From: Achatina immaculata
Taxonomy: Eukaryota > Mollusca > Gastropoda > Stylommatophora > Achatinidae
Assembly (NCBI GenBank): GCA_009760885.1
Contig: CM019707.1
Location: forward strand, 35,794,145-35,858,144
Direction of reading: 5' to 3'
Length of the DNA stretch: 64,000 nt
A program made the translations under genes and the position numbers. Shown piece by piece: positions 1 through 13,500 of the stretch. The stretch's first letter is position 1; each line of letters begins with the position of its first letter. The notes beneath the pieces were generated by a model, which ran no database searches, was not told the DNA's origin, and worked only from the letters and a program-made list of their open reading frames with translations.

Positions 1-190
1 AACATAATAAGTACATGGAAGTACATGGAAATAATGTTTTCCATTCCATTTTACAATTATACCCCCTAAACATATCAAGACCCGGGTTTTATTTTGGCAT
101 CCAGCTGAACATCTGCGTTTCTTCCTGTGGCATGGGAAGAGTTGAGAAGTTGTATTACACTCCAGTCAGTGGAATTTAATTTTTTTTAAT
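1..190. other. AT-rich non-coding start of window
   Basis: I see no exon or repeat family here apart from a short direct repeat (gtacatggaa twice near position 11). It probably lies in the AP1S2-like intron before the first visible exon. Confidence 0.4.
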
Positions 191-385
191 GTGTGGTATG
201 AGTTAGTTGTGTCAACATCAGATGTGAGTGCGTGGTATGAGTGGGTTATGTCAACATCAGATGTGTGTGTGGTATGAATGGGTTATGTCAACATCAGATG
301 TATGTGTGGTATGAGTGGGTTATGTCAACACTAGATGTGAGTGTGTGGTATGAATGTGTTATGTCAACATCAGATGTCACTTCTA
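190..385. repeat. Minisatellite, ~40 bp x ~5
   Basis: Imperfect tandem copies of a unit containing ggttatgtcaacatcagatg. Copies differ by small indels in the GT-rich part. Intronic. Confidence 0.8.
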
Positions 386-461
386 TAGGTCATCAGAGAA
401 AGTAATGCCCTGTAAACTGCTAGCAGTCCGATGCTTGCATGTATCCTCTGCATGAAACTTC

Positions 462-683
462 TTATACAGTTATTTTCCCTGGTTGCTGCACCAGATCATT
501 GTACTTCTCACTCGTGAGCATGCACAACTCCTCTTTTCTGGTTTTATATGGGACTAAAAACTCAGTAATGATTAAGTCCTTCTCTTCTGCTGAGTACACC
601 ATAATTTTTGGTTGTATTCCAGTCTTTCTGATGACTACTTGGTTTCCTTCTTCCTGGAAGGTTCTCTGTGATATCCCAGTCAT
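462..683 (-). pseudogene. Retroelement coding fragment, post-RT region
   Basis: A 73-codon open stretch on the - strand. It reads like the region downstream of reverse transcriptase in some animal retroelements: a predicted nuclease-like strand pattern (QPKIMVYSAEEKDLIITEFL), then VPYKTRKEEL and a SEKYNDLVQQ segment, resembling the LTVPWE...KYxxL pattern. No catalytic core or element ends can be seen. It is a short relic in the AP1S2-like intron. A chance open frame is possible, and the family assignment rests on pattern memory only. Confidence 0.4.
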
Positions 684-844
684 TTGTATTGTTTAGTAAT
701 GTTAGCATGGGAATGTCTGCAGTTTTAATTTTTTACATCATTTTTTTCTTTTTCCTCTGAAGATGTGTTATTTAATCATGCACTGGGTCTCATGCCATGT
801 CAGTGCCGTTAATAAAGTATACTGTTCAGTTTGTCTTTACTGAT

Positions 845-1062
845 CTGTGACATTGACTTTCATATGTGGCATTCTGGTTAACTCATGTATGACCTTGACT
901 TTCTTATGTGGCATTCTGGTTAACTCATGTGTGACCTTGACTTTCATATGGGGCATTAACTCATGTATGACTGACTTTCATATGTGGCATTCTGGTTAAT
1001 TCATGTGTGACCTTGACTTTCATGTGTGGCATTCTGGTTAATTCATGTGTGACTGGTTGATT
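845..1062. repeat. Minisatellite, 40 bp x ~5
   Basis: Unit contains gactttcatatgtggcattc followed by tggttaactcatgtgtgac. One unit is shortened. Intronic. Confidence 0.85.
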
Positions 1063-1263
1063 AGCTCTAAAACAGACAACATCTTTGTACTGAGAAAGGA
1101 ACAGAGATTGAATCTGTGTGTCTGTGGTGTCTCAGAAAGTTGTGATGAGAAAAATGATGAAACAAGCAGATATATCCCAGCATGCTACAGTGAAGTGACT
1201 TGGATATAAAATGATAACACAGATACAATGATAAGTTATGGTCATATAACATGAATATTGACT

Positions 1264-1405
1264 GTTAGTTGTGTATTACTGGTAACAATCTTGGTCCTCT
1301 TTGTGTGTGATAGTTGTGTATCACTGATAACAATCTTGGGTATCTTCTCTGTGCATGATATTTATTACTAGTAATCTTGGTCCTCTTCTCTGTGTATGAT
1401 ATTTG
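1264..1405. repeat. Minisatellite, ~45 bp x 3
   Basis: Unit contains taacaatcttggtcctcttc and tgtgtatgata. It ends about 70 bp before the first AP1S2-like exon. Confidence 0.7.
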
Positions 1406-1477
1406 TATGCTCAACACTTTACATTATTAGTCTGTGGTATTTTCACAGACAACAAAAGTTGTATTATTTTTTGCTAG

Positions 1478-1586
1478 GTATGCCAGTTTGTACTTCTGCT
1501 GTGCTATTGAGAATGATGATAATGAGTTGCTTACCTTAGAGATCATCCATCGTTATGTGGAGCTGCTGGACAAGTATTTTGGAAGT
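1478..1586 (+). CDS. AP1S2: AP1S2-like core exon (YASLYF...KYFGS)
   Basis: The acceptor is ttttttgctag ending at 1477 and the donor is gtgagt at 1587. The first base completes a split codon (Arg in relatives: YKR|YASLYF). Thirty-six full codons follow, ending in phase 0 after KYFGS. The segment carries the family signature [20 protein letters not shown]. The exon is 109 nt. The open frame continues into the intron, so only the splice signals and homology define its 3' end. Confidence 0.93.
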
Positions 1587-4500
1587 GTGAGTTACCTGGC
1601 TTATTGTTTCAGTGTATATTAATACCCTTAGAAATTAATTTGCTTCTGTGTGGTACCTGCTGTAGTGGAGAGGTCATTTTCTTTTTTTTTTAAATGTCTT
1701 TATTAATTTTTGTGTATGTGATTTTGTGTGCTCACAACAGCATCAAATACAGATTAGTTCACCATTGAAGTCTTAAGAATTAAGACCTTTGTTTAAATCC
1801 ATGATGTGAGCAGATTTTACGTAAACAGATCTCTGATGTGTGTCACATATAATGTCCAGGAAGGTAGATAACATAAACAGATCTCTGATGTGTGTCACAT
1901 ATAATGTTCAGGAAGGTAGATAACATAAACAGATCTCTGATGTGTGCCACATATAATGTTCAGGAAGGTAGATAACATAAACAGATCTCTGATGTGTGTC
2001 ACATATAATGTTCAAGAAGGTAGGAAATTTGAGGTTTTGTGGTAACATATCACTGAGGCAAGGTCACATTTTCTTGGGGGAAAAAGTCATATATTTGTGA
2101 ATACTATTTTTATTCATTTATTCATTTTTACTTTTGTCATCATTTTGTAAGTGTTACAGCTACAAGGCATACTTTGTACTCAACTGTAGAGAAAGTTCTG
2201 TATCTCAAAATGAAAAATTTTTCTTTAAAATGATTTACATTATTTCTAAACATATTTCTTAATGAGTATGTTTGTGTAACTTTATTTGTGAAACTTTCTC
2301 TCTCTCTCCTCTCTCTCTCTCACTCTCACTCTCTCTCTCTATGTGTCCCTCTCTCTTCTCTCTTTCACTTCCCTCCCTTTCTCTCTCACTGTCTGTCTGT
2401 CTGTCTCTTTCTCTGAACAAAATATACATGGTAAACTCATATATTTGCCTAGTCAAGTGGGTATTCTAGATAAGAGAGCACAGCACTTGAACATAATCTT
2501 ATTTCCAGTAATTTCACATCCTCTTCACTATGTGGTTCTCCTGTCAGATAAAAGAAATGTGGTTCTCCTGTCAGATAAAAGAAATGTGGTTCTTCTGTCA
2601 GATAAAAGAAATGCGGTTCTCCTGTCAGATAAAAGAAATGTGGTTCTTCTGTCAGATAAAAGAAATGTGGTTCTTCTGTCAGATAAAAGAAATGTGGTTC
2701 TTCTGTCAGATAAAAGAAATGTGGTTCTCCTATCAGATAAAAGAAATGTGGTTTTCCTGTCAGATAAAAGAAATGTAGTTTTCCTGTCAGATAAAAGAAA
2801 TATGGTTCTCCTGTCAGATAAAAGAAATGTGATTCTCCTATCAGATAAAAGAAATGTGGTTCTCCTATCAGATAAAAGAAATGTGGTTCTCCTATCAGAT
2901 AAAAGAAATGTTGTTCTCCTATCAGATAAAAGAAATGTCGTTCTTGTATCAGATAAAAAAAGTGTGGTTCTCCTGTCAGACAAAAGAAATGTGGTTCTCC
3001 TATCAGACAAAAGAAATGTGGTTCTTCTGTCAGATAAAAGAAATGTGGTTCTCCTATCAGACAAAAGAAATGTGGTTCTTATATCCAACAAAAGAAATGT
3101 GATTATCCTATCAGACAAAAGAAATGTGGTTCTTATATCCAACAAAAGAAATGTGATTATCCTATCAGACAAAGAAATGTGGTTCTCCTATCAGACAAAA
3201 GAAATGTGGTTCTTATATCAAACAAAAGAAATGTGGTTCTCCTGTCAGATGAAAGAAATGTGGCTCTTGTATAAATTTACTTTGTGTTTCTTGTGATTTA
3301 GGTGTGTGAACTGGACATCATTTTCAACTTTGAGAAAGCCTACTTCATGCTAGATGAGTTCTTATTAGGTGGGGAAGTTCAAGAAACAAGCAAGAAGAAT
3401 GTACTCAAAGCTATAGCTGCTCAGGACTTGTTACAGGAGGTAAGAGTTAGTGTCCATGCACAGTCATGATTCTTGATGAGTCAGGCTAGGTCTTAAGATA
3501 CTACACTTGTAGAGATAGTGTCCATGCACAGTCATGGCTTATTGTTTCAGTGTATATTAATACCCTTAGAAATTAATTTGGTTCTGTGTGGTACCTGCTG
3601 TAGTGGAGAGGTCATTTTCTTTTTTTTTAAATGTCTTTATTAATTTTTGTGTATGTGATTTTGTGTGCTCACAACAGCATCAAATACAGATTAGTTCACC
3701 ATTGAAGTCTTAAGAATTAAGACCTTTGTTTAAATCCATGATGTGAGCAGATTTTACGTAAACAGATCTCTGATGTGTGTCACATATAATGTCCAGGAAG
3801 GTAGATAACATAAACAGATCTCTGATGTGTGTCACATATAGTGTTCAGGAAGGTAGATAACATAAACAGATCTCTGATGTGTGTCACATATAATGTTCAA
3901 GAAGGTAGGAAATTTGAGGTTTTGTGGTAACATATCACTGAGGCAAGGTCACATTTTCTTGGGGGGAAAAAGTCATATATTTGTGAATACTATTTTTATT
4001 CATTTATTCATTTTTACTTTTGTCATCATTTTGTAAGTGTTACAACTACAAGGCATACTTTGTACTCAACTGTAGAGAAAGTTCTGTATCTCAAAATGAA
4101 AAATTTTTCTTTAAAATGATTTACATTATTTCTAAACATATTTCTTAATGAGTATGTTTGTGTAACTTTATTTGTGAAACTTTCTCTCTCTCTCCTCTCT
4201 CTCTCTCACTCTCACTCTCTCTCTCTGTGTGTCCCTCTCTCTTCTCTCTTTCACTTCCCTCCCTTTCTCTCTCACTGTCTGTCTGTCTGTCTCTTTCTCT
4301 GAACAAAATATACATGGTAAACTCAAATATTTGCCTAGTCAAGTGGGTATTCTAGATAAGAGAGCACAGCACTTGAACATAATCTTATTTCCAGTAATTT
4401 CACATCCTCTTCACTATGTGATTCTCCTGTCAGATAAAAGAAATGTGGTTCTCCTGTCAGATAAAAGAAATGTGGTTCTTCTGTCAGATAAAAGAAATGC

Positions 4501-7500
4501 GGTTCTCCTGTCAGATAAAAGAAATGTGGTTCTTCTGTCAGATAAAAGAAATGTGGTTCTTCTGTCAGATAAAAGAAATGTGGTTCTTCTGTCAGATAAA
4601 AGAAATGTGGTTCTCCTATCAGATAAAAGAAATGTGGTTTTCCTGTCAGATAAAAGAAATGTAGTTTTCCTGTCAGATAAAAGAAATATGGTTCTCCTGT
4701 CAGATAAAAGAAATGTGATTCTCCTATCAGATAAAAGAAATGTGGTTCTCCTATCAGATAAAAGAAATGTGGTTCTCCTATCAGATAAAAGAAATGTTGT
4801 TCTCCTATCAGATAAAAGAAATGTCGTTCTTGTATCAGATAAAAAAAGTGTGGTTCTCCTGTCAGACAAAAGAAATGTGGTTCTCCTATCAGACAAAAGA
4901 AATGTGGTTCTTCTGTCAGATAAAAGAAATGTGGTTCTCCTATCAGACAAAAGAAATGTGGTTCTTATATCCAACAAAAGAAATGTGATTATCCTATCAG
5001 ACAAAAGAAATGTGGTTCTTATATCCAACAAAAGAAATGTGATTATCCTATCAGACAAAGAAATGTGGTTCTCCTATCAGACAAAAGAAATGTGGTTCTT
5101 ATATCAAACAAAAGAAATGTGGTTCTCCTGTCAGATGAAAGAAATGTGGCTCTTGTATAAATTTACTTTGTGTTTCTTGTGATTTAGGTGTGTGAACTGG
5201 ACATCATTTTCAACTTTGAGAAAGCCTACTTCATGCTAGATGAGTTCTTATTAGGTGGGGAAGTTCAAGAAACAAGCAAGAAGAATGTACTCAAAGCTAT
5301 AGCTGCTCAGGACTTGTTACAGGAGGTAAGAGTTAGTGTCCATGCACAGTCATGATTTCTTGATGAGTCAGGCTAGGTCTTAAGATAATGCACTTGTAGA
5401 GATAGTGTCCATGCACAGTCATGATTTCTTGATGAGTCAGGCTAGGTCTTAAGATAGTGCACTTGTAGAGATAGTGTCCATACACAGTCATGATTTTCTT
5501 GATGGGTCAGTTAGGCTAGGTCTTAAGATAGTGCACTTGTAGAGATAGTGTCCTTCCACAGTCATGATTTCTTGATGAGTCAGTTAGGCTAGGTCTTAAG
5601 ATAGTGCACTTGTAGAGATAGTGTCCATACACAGTCATGATTTTTTGATGAGTCAGTTAGGCTAGGTCTTAAGATAGTACACTTGTAGAGATAGTGTCCA
5701 TGGACAGTCATGATTTCTTGATGAGTCAGGCTAGGTCTTAAGATAGTGCACTTGTAGAGATAGTGTCCATACACAGTCATGATTTCTTGATGAGTCAGTT
5801 AGGCTAGGTCTTAAGATAGTACACTTGTAGAGATAGTGTCCATGGACAGTCATGATTTCTTGATGAGTCAGGCTAGGTCTTAAGATAGTGCACTTGTAGA
5901 GATAGTGTCCATGCACAGTCATGATTTCTTGATGAGTCAGTTAGGCTAGGTCTTAAGATAGTACACTTGTAGAGATAGTGTCCATACACAGTCATGATTT
6001 CTTGATGAGTCAGGCTAGGTCTTAAGATAGTACACTTGTAGAGATAGTGTCCATACACAGTCATGATTTCTTGATGAGTCAGGGGTTAGTTCAGTTAGGC
6101 TAGGATTGTTTTAGTTCAAATATTTCTTGTCACACAAGAAAAAAAAATAGATATTCTGTGTTTAATAAAGGAAGAAATTCTGTGTGCTCAGGCAAAAGTT
6201 TCAGTAAGCAAAGGTTTCTTAATGACGGACAGTCTTGTGGGGACATCATTTTCTGCAGCCCAGTTTTACAGTTTGAATGTTTGGAATTTTTTTGTCATAC
6301 ACATCTTGTCTTTTCTTTATAAAATGTATGTGCAGATGTCATGACTACAGTATTTTTATACATTAGATGTTTCATACACTTCACAGTTTTTATAGATGAA
6401 TAGATTTTGACAGTTTTATAGTTGTGGTTCTGGGAAGCTTATTCTTATTTCACTGGTGAGCATGGCTGCACCCATCTCTTGTCCCATCCCCAGCAACTGC
6501 ACCTCTTCCACTAGTATGTTAACAAACAATTTCTTGCACATCCACTAACCTGCAGATGTATTATTTATATATTGTTAAGGAAATACTGAAGATGGAGTAA
6601 GTTTTATCCTTTATTTGTATGTCACAGGGAAAGTGTGATTGCTTGTAAATGTGAAGTGGGAGAATGTAATAGGTGAAGGTTTAGTGAAGATTTTGCAGCT
6701 TAGGCATGATGTTGGTTTGGGAGGGGGGGGGGTAGCTTCACAGATTCTTGAGCAAGCTCCATCACAGCCTTGTATACATGGACTTTCTAGTTGGCCTGTT
6801 TACTGGGAACACAGCTTGGGGGTAGGGACTCTACAGTTGGCCTGATTACTGGGAACACAGCTTGGGGGTAGGGACTCTACAGTTGGCCTGTTTACTGGGA
6901 ACACAGCTTGGGGGTAGGGACTCTACAGTTGGCCTGTTTACTGGGAACACAGCTTGAGGGTAGGGACTCTACAGTTGGCCTGATTACTGGGAACACAGCT
7001 TGGGGGTAGGGACTCTACAGTTGGCCTGTTTACTGGGAACACAGCTTGGGGGTAGGGACTCTACAGTTGGCCTGATTACTGGGAACACAGCTAGGGGGTA
7101 GGGAAGGACTTTGTTCAGTTCTGGTTCAGATGCCCAGGCTCTGAGGATGTCATCTCTCAGTTACATCATCTACACCCCAGCACAGGCGTATAAAGTTGTG
7201 AAACATAAATCTTGACAGCATTTCAAGAAGTGTTTTGAATGTGCAGAAACAGTTGTAGTGCTGCTGTCATTATTATAAACCTCATGCTTTCTTTGTTTTG
7301 TTATCCATTGTTGTTTTTGTGTAAGTAAATAGTCTTTCATTGAATGTTTTCATTAGTTTTCTATGTTGTTTTGTGCTGTTTTCCCACCTTGCAGAATTCA
7401 GTGTTTAAATTTTCATATTTTGTCTGTGATTTCCCGAAGGATGACGCTCTTCAAGAAGTTCTAATAGAATACGGCTTGTTCTAAACACTTGCAAAAGTGA

Positions 7501-10500
7501 GACATTTTTCTTTGTGCAAATATTTACTGGTATTTAACTCACTTTTGTATCTGTGCCAGTGTGTGCATATGCCAGGCTGGTCACTTGGTTCTTGGTTTGG
7601 TAGAGATTTCCTAGTTGTTGTCTCTCAGCATTCAGTTGTATTGCTGCAAATGTTATAACATGGATGCTTTGCCTGTGTTAGCTAGCCACTGTCCTGGACT
7701 ATGTTTTGTTTGCTCTCTCTCTCTCTCACATTATGTTTCTCTGTGTAATCTTCAAACATTTTGTTTTTACACTGGAATAGTTTCTGTATGTTTTCTTTTA
7801 CATTCTTTTTTTTTTTTTACATATTGTTTTCAAAATATACATTTTCTCTAAATTTTTTGTTTGTTTGTTTTACAAAATTGAGCTCAGTTATTGCAGTTTG
7901 TTTGATAAGTAAAATATCTCACAAGTACTGAGGAGTTCAGTATGAGATATGTTACTTCAGTTTTTTTGTAGTAATTTTCTGTAATGCATGCTACAGAACT
8001 GAGTACTTCTGTAGTGTAGTGTGGTCTGAGTATTGGATAGTTACTGAAATGTCAGAAATTAATCTGAGTATGAGCAAAGGTCAAGTAAAGAAATATAGTT
8101 CTGTTTGAATCATTATTGATTAGCGGATATTATTCATGGGATAATAGGGACAACTTTTTATCTATGCTGGTCTGTAAATTAGGGAGAGAGTCTTTGTTCC
8201 TGCTCACAATGTGAATATCCAGCCAAGCTTCATATGTAGCTATACTTGCTTTAGTGAATTGTTGATGTAAAGACACTTTTTATGAGTTGTATAATATGAC
8301 TTTAACAGAAGTTCTAATAGAATACGGCTTGTTCTAAACACTTGCAAAAGTGAGACATTTTTCTTTGTGCAAATATTTACTGGTATTTAACTCACTTTTG
8401 TATCTGTGCCAGTGTGTGCATATGCCAGGCTGGTCACTTGGTTCTTGGTTTGGTAGAGATTTCCTAGTTGTTGTCTCTCAGCATTCAGTTGTATTGCTGC
8501 AAATGTTATAACATGGATGCTTTGCCTGTGTTAGCTAGCCACTGTCCTGGACTATGTTTTGTTTGCTGTCTCTCTCTCTCTCACATTATGTTTCTCTGTG
8601 TAATCTTCAAACATTTTGTTTTTACACTGGAATAGTTTCTGTATGTTTTCTTTTACATTCTTTTTTTTTTTTACATATTGTTTTCAAAATATACATTTTC
8701 TCTAAATTTTTTGTTTGTTTGTTTTACAAAATTGAGCTCAGTTATTGCAGTTTGTTTGATAAGTAAAATATCTCACAAGTACTGAGGAGTTCAGTATGAG
8801 ATATGTTACTTCAGTTTTTTTGTAGTAATTTTCTGTAATGCATGCTACAGAACTGAGTACTTCTGTAGTGTAGTGTGGTCTGAGTATTGGATAGTTACTG
8901 AAATGTCAGAAATTAATCTGAGTATGAGCAAAGGTCAAGTAAAGAAATATAGTTCTGTTTGAATCATTATTGATTAGCGGATATTATTCATGGGATAATA
9001 GGGACAACTTTTTATCTATGCTGGTCTGTAAATTAGGGAGAGAGTCTTTGTTCCTGCTCACAATGTGAATATCCAGCCAAGCTTCATATGTAGCTATACT
9101 TGCTTTAGTGAATTGTTGATGTAAAGACACTTTTTATGAGTTGTATAATATGACTTTAACAGAATTTCCATTATTCTGATATCTTAGTCCTAATGAAATG
9201 GAAATGGAACATGTTTTTGGTAGTGTTATTATAATTGTATTAAAGAGAAGCTTTATGATTTATTTCATCGTGATTTTATTGGTAGTTTTTAGAAGCAGTA
9301 AAGATACTTTTCTTTATATACTTATATGATGAATTTGAGAAAGGGAAAATTTTGATGGAACTGATGTTCAGAATAATCTAACATCTTAGAGTTAATGATG
9401 TTTACAATAATTTGTGGACTCTAAAGAGGTAAAAACGTACCAGCAAAAGCTTTTTGTTCATATAAAAGAAATCTATGATTAGAAAATGTGTGTTTAAATG
9501 TAAATATTATATTGTTCTTGATAATTTCAAAATTGTGTTTTGTTTTTTTTTCATTTTTTGTGTGTGCTTCATTATTTATTTTATGTATTGATTGTGTTTT
9601 TTTTTTTTTTTGTTTGTTTTTTGCTTGTATTCAGTTTATTGTCCTATAAATTCTGATTTGTAGAATTTCTGTTCAACTTACTACAAATATAAGTGCAACC
9701 TAGTTCTGTGATGATTCATTATCAGTCTTAAAATGAGTTAAGTTAGAACAAGAAAAGTTTACAGTCTCTTTCACCAAGGCTACTTTTACTTGTAGAAAGC
9801 AAGACAGTTGACAGAATTTGATTTCAAATTTCACAGACAAATCTGCTCTTTGTGATTTGGAATGGAAGCTGCTTGTTTAAAATTTGTAAATGATATTTTT
9901 GGGCTTTGAAGATTTACATTTTGATTTTGTAATAAGGATTAATTATTGTATGTTTTGTTGTGTCACTTAGCAGTTTTTTTTTTCTTGTTTTTATATTGGT
10001 TAACCCTTTGAAGCCAAGAATCTACTAAAGTGGAGTGATCAGACAGGGTTAACTTGTTGAGCTAAAAAACTTGGGGAAAGTAAAACAGCCAGACTGGTTT
10101 AACCTGTTGAGCCTAAGAACTGAGGAAAGTAAAACAGCCAGACTGGTTTAACCTGTTGAGCTGAAGAACTGAGGAAATTAAAGCAGTCAGACTGGTTTAA
10201 CCTGTTGAGCTGAAGAATTGAAGAAAGTAAAATATCTCACAAGTACTGAGGAGTTCAGTATGAGATATGTTACTTCAGTTTTTTTGTAGTAATTTTCTGT
10301 AATGCATGCTACAGAACTGAGTACTTCTGTAGTGTAGTGTGGTCTGAGTATTGGATAGTTACTGAAATGTCAGAAATTAATCTGAGTATGAGCAAAGGTC
10401 AAGTAAAGAAATATAGTTCTGTTTGAATCATTATTGATTAGCGGATATTATTCATGGGATAATAGGGACAACTTTTTATCTATGCTGGTCTGTAAATTAG

Positions 10501-13500
10501 GGAGAGAGTCTTTGTTCCTGCTCACAATGTGAATATCCAGCCAAGCTTCATATGTAGCTATACTTGCTTTAGTGAATTGTTGATGTAAAGACACTTTTTA
10601 TGAGTTGTATAATATGACTTTAACAGAATTTCCATTACTCTGATATCTTAGTCCTAATGAAATGGAAATGGAACATGTTTTTGGTAGTGTTATTATAATT
10701 GTATTAAAGAGAAGCTTTATGATTTATTTCATCGTGATTTTATTGGTAGTTTTTAGAAGCAGTAAAGATACTTTTCTTTATATACTTATATGATGAATTT
10801 GAGAAAGGGAAAATTTTGATGGAACTGATGTTCAGAATAATCTAACATCTTAGAGTTAATGATGTTTACAATAATTTGTGGACTCTAAAGAGGTAAAAAC
10901 ATACCAGCAAAAGCTTTTTGTTCATATAAAAGAAATCTATGATTAGAAAATGTGTGTTTAAATGTAAATATTATATTGTTCTTGATAATTTCAAAATTGT
11001 GTTTTGTTTTCTTTTCATTTTTTGTGTGTGCTTCATTATTTATTTTATGTATTGATTGTGTTTTTTTTTTTTGTTTGTTTTTTGCTTGTATTCAGTTTAT
11101 TGTCCTATAAATTCTGATGTGTAGAATTTCTGTTCAACTTACTAGAAATATAAGTGCAACCTAGTTGTGTGATGATTCATTATCAGTCTTAAAATGAGTT
11201 AAGTTAGAACAAGAAAAGTTTACAGTCTCTTTCACCAAGGCTACTTTTACTTGTAGAAAGTAAGACAGTTGACAGAATTTGATTTCAAATTTCACAGACA
11301 AATCTGCTCTTTGTGATTTGGAATGGAAGCTGCTTGTTTAAAATTTGTAAATGATATTTTTGGGCTTTGAAGATTTACATTTTGATTTTGTAATAAGGAT
11401 TAATTATTGTATGTTTTGTTGTGTCACTTAGCAGTTTTTTTTTTCTTGTTTTTATATTGGTTAACCCTTTGAAGCCAAGAATCTACTAAAGTGGAGTGAT
11501 CAGACAGGGTTAACTTGTTGAGCTAAAAAACTTGGGGAAAGTAAAACAGCCAGACTGGTTTAACCTGTTGAGCCTAAGAACTGAGGAAAGTAAAACAGCC
11601 AGACTGGTTTAACCTGTTGAGCTGAAGAACTGAGGAAATTAAAGCAGTCAGACTGGTTTAACCTGTTGAGCTGAAGAATTGAAGAAAGTAAAACAGTCAG
11701 ACTGGTTTAACCTGTTGAGCCTAAGAACTGAGGAAATTAAAACAGCCAGACTGGTTTAACCTGTTGAGCTGAAGAACTGAGGACAGTAAAATAGCCAGAC
11801 TGGTTTAACCTGTTGAGCTGAAGAATTGAAGAAAGTAAAACAGTCAGACTGGTTTAACCTGTTGAGCCTAAGAACTGAGGAAATTAAAACAGCCAGACTG
11901 GTTTAACCTGTTGAGCTGAAGAACTTAGGACAGTAAAATAGCCAGACTGGTTTAACCTGTTGAGCTGAAGAACTGAAGAAAGTAAAGCAGTCAGACTGGT
12001 TTAACCTGTTGAGCTGAAGAACTGAGGACAGTAAAATAGCCAGACTGGTTTAACCTTTTGAGCCTAAGAACTGAGGAAAGTAAAACAGTCAGACTGGTTT
12101 AACCTGTTGAGCTGAAGAACTGAGGACAGTAAAATAGCCAGACTGGTTTAACCTTTTGAGCCTAAGAACTGAGGAAAGTAAAACAGCCAGACTGGTTTAA
12201 CCTGTTGAGCTGAAGAACTGAGGAAATTAAAGCAGTCAGACTGGTTTAACCTGTTGAGCTGAAGAATTGAAGAAAGTAAAACAGTCAGACTGGTTTAACC
12301 TGTTGAGCCTAAGAACTGAGGAAATTAAAACAGCCAGACTGGTTTAACCTGTTGAGCTGAAGAACTGAGGACAGTAAAATAGCCAGACTGGTTTAACCTG
12401 TTGAGCTGAAGAACTGAGGACAGTAAAATAGCCAGACTGGTTTAACCTTTTGAGCCTAAGAACTGAGGAAAGTAAAACAGTCAGACTGGTTTAACCTGTT
12501 GAGCTGAAGAACTGAGGACAGTAAAATAGCCAGACTGGTTTAACCTTTTGAGCCTAAGAACTGAGGAAAGTAAAACAGCCAGACTGGTTTAACCTGTTGA
12601 GCTGAAGAACTGAGGACAGTAAAATAGCCAGACTGGTTTAACCTGTTGAGCTGAAGAACTGAAGAAAGTAAAGCAGTCAGACTGGTCTTAGCTGGATTAA
12701 AAAAAAACATATCTCCATGACCATGTTATTGTGTCATAATGATCTTTGAGTGTTGCATTTATTTTAGAATAGTGACTGATAAAAAGCTTATTTGTTAGCA
12801 AAAAACTCAGGCTTTCCTAGTCTGTTAACATTTCATGTTACTCAAAGAGATTTATTCTCTGATAATGTAGTTTTTTGTCAGCGTGTGATGAGTAATTAAA
12901 TGGGGCTATATAGTGTGTATGTGTGTGTGTATATATATATATATATAATATAGAAATTACAGAACTACAAAAATTAATTTTTTGAGGGCTTGCATTTTCC
13001 CCATGGCAACATATGCCTGTGAGACCTGGACACTTAAAAAAACAGATGAGAAACACATAAGTGCCTTTGAATGTAAGTGATATAGAAGAGTCCTTCATAT
13101 ATCATGGACACAAAAAAGGACAAATATATCCATACTACAAGAATTTAATATTGAAGAAAGTTGGTTAAACAGAGAAAACCTAAAAATTTCGAACATATTA
13201 AACATCCCTTCTAATTGGAAAAAAGGAATCATTGTTAAAATACCAAAAAAAGGCAATCTTAGTGACTGTAACAACTGGAGAGGAGTAACCTTAATATCAG
13301 TTGTGTCAAAAGTATTTTGCAAGGTTATTTTGAATAGACTTAAAGATATAATGGATACTGCAATGAGAGAAGAACAAGCATTATTTCGAAAAGGGAGAAG
13401 CTGTCTCGACCAGATCTTTACTCTCAGAATAATACTTGAAGAACATATTGAAAAGCAGAAACCATTAATACTGAACTTCGTAGATTTTAAAAAGGCATTT

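Larger units (their letters stand above)
1598..3535 (+). repeat. 1.9-kb tandem duplication, copy 1
   Basis: Sequence from ggcttattgtttcag (1598) to gtccatgcacagtcatg (3535) is repeated head-to-tail from 3536. It contains a 52-bp minisatellite, a CT tract, a 27-bp minisatellite and one AP1S2-like coding exon. The copies are nearly identical apart from one missing 52-bp unit and scattered single-base changes, which points to a recent event or an assembly error. Confidence 0.9.
3536..5421 (+). repeat. 1.9-kb tandem duplication, copy 2
   Basis: Second copy of the 1598-3535 segment. Exon, 27-bp array and CT tract follow in the same order at a constant offset of 1886 bp after the minisatellite unit loss. 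The copy merges into the 73/69-bp minisatellite from 5330, so the far end is approximate. Confidence 0.88.

Noticed and set aside
2343..3296. 317-codon frame of VLLSDKRNV repeats (and its copy at 4229-5182)
   Set aside because: 27-bp minisatellite artefact directly upstream of a real AP1S2-like exon, with antisense and other frames equally open.
5330..6095. Evenly spaced repeats that might suggest a CRISPR array
   Set aside because: The whole unit repeats, including what would be spacers, and the genome is eukaryotic. It is a minisatellite.
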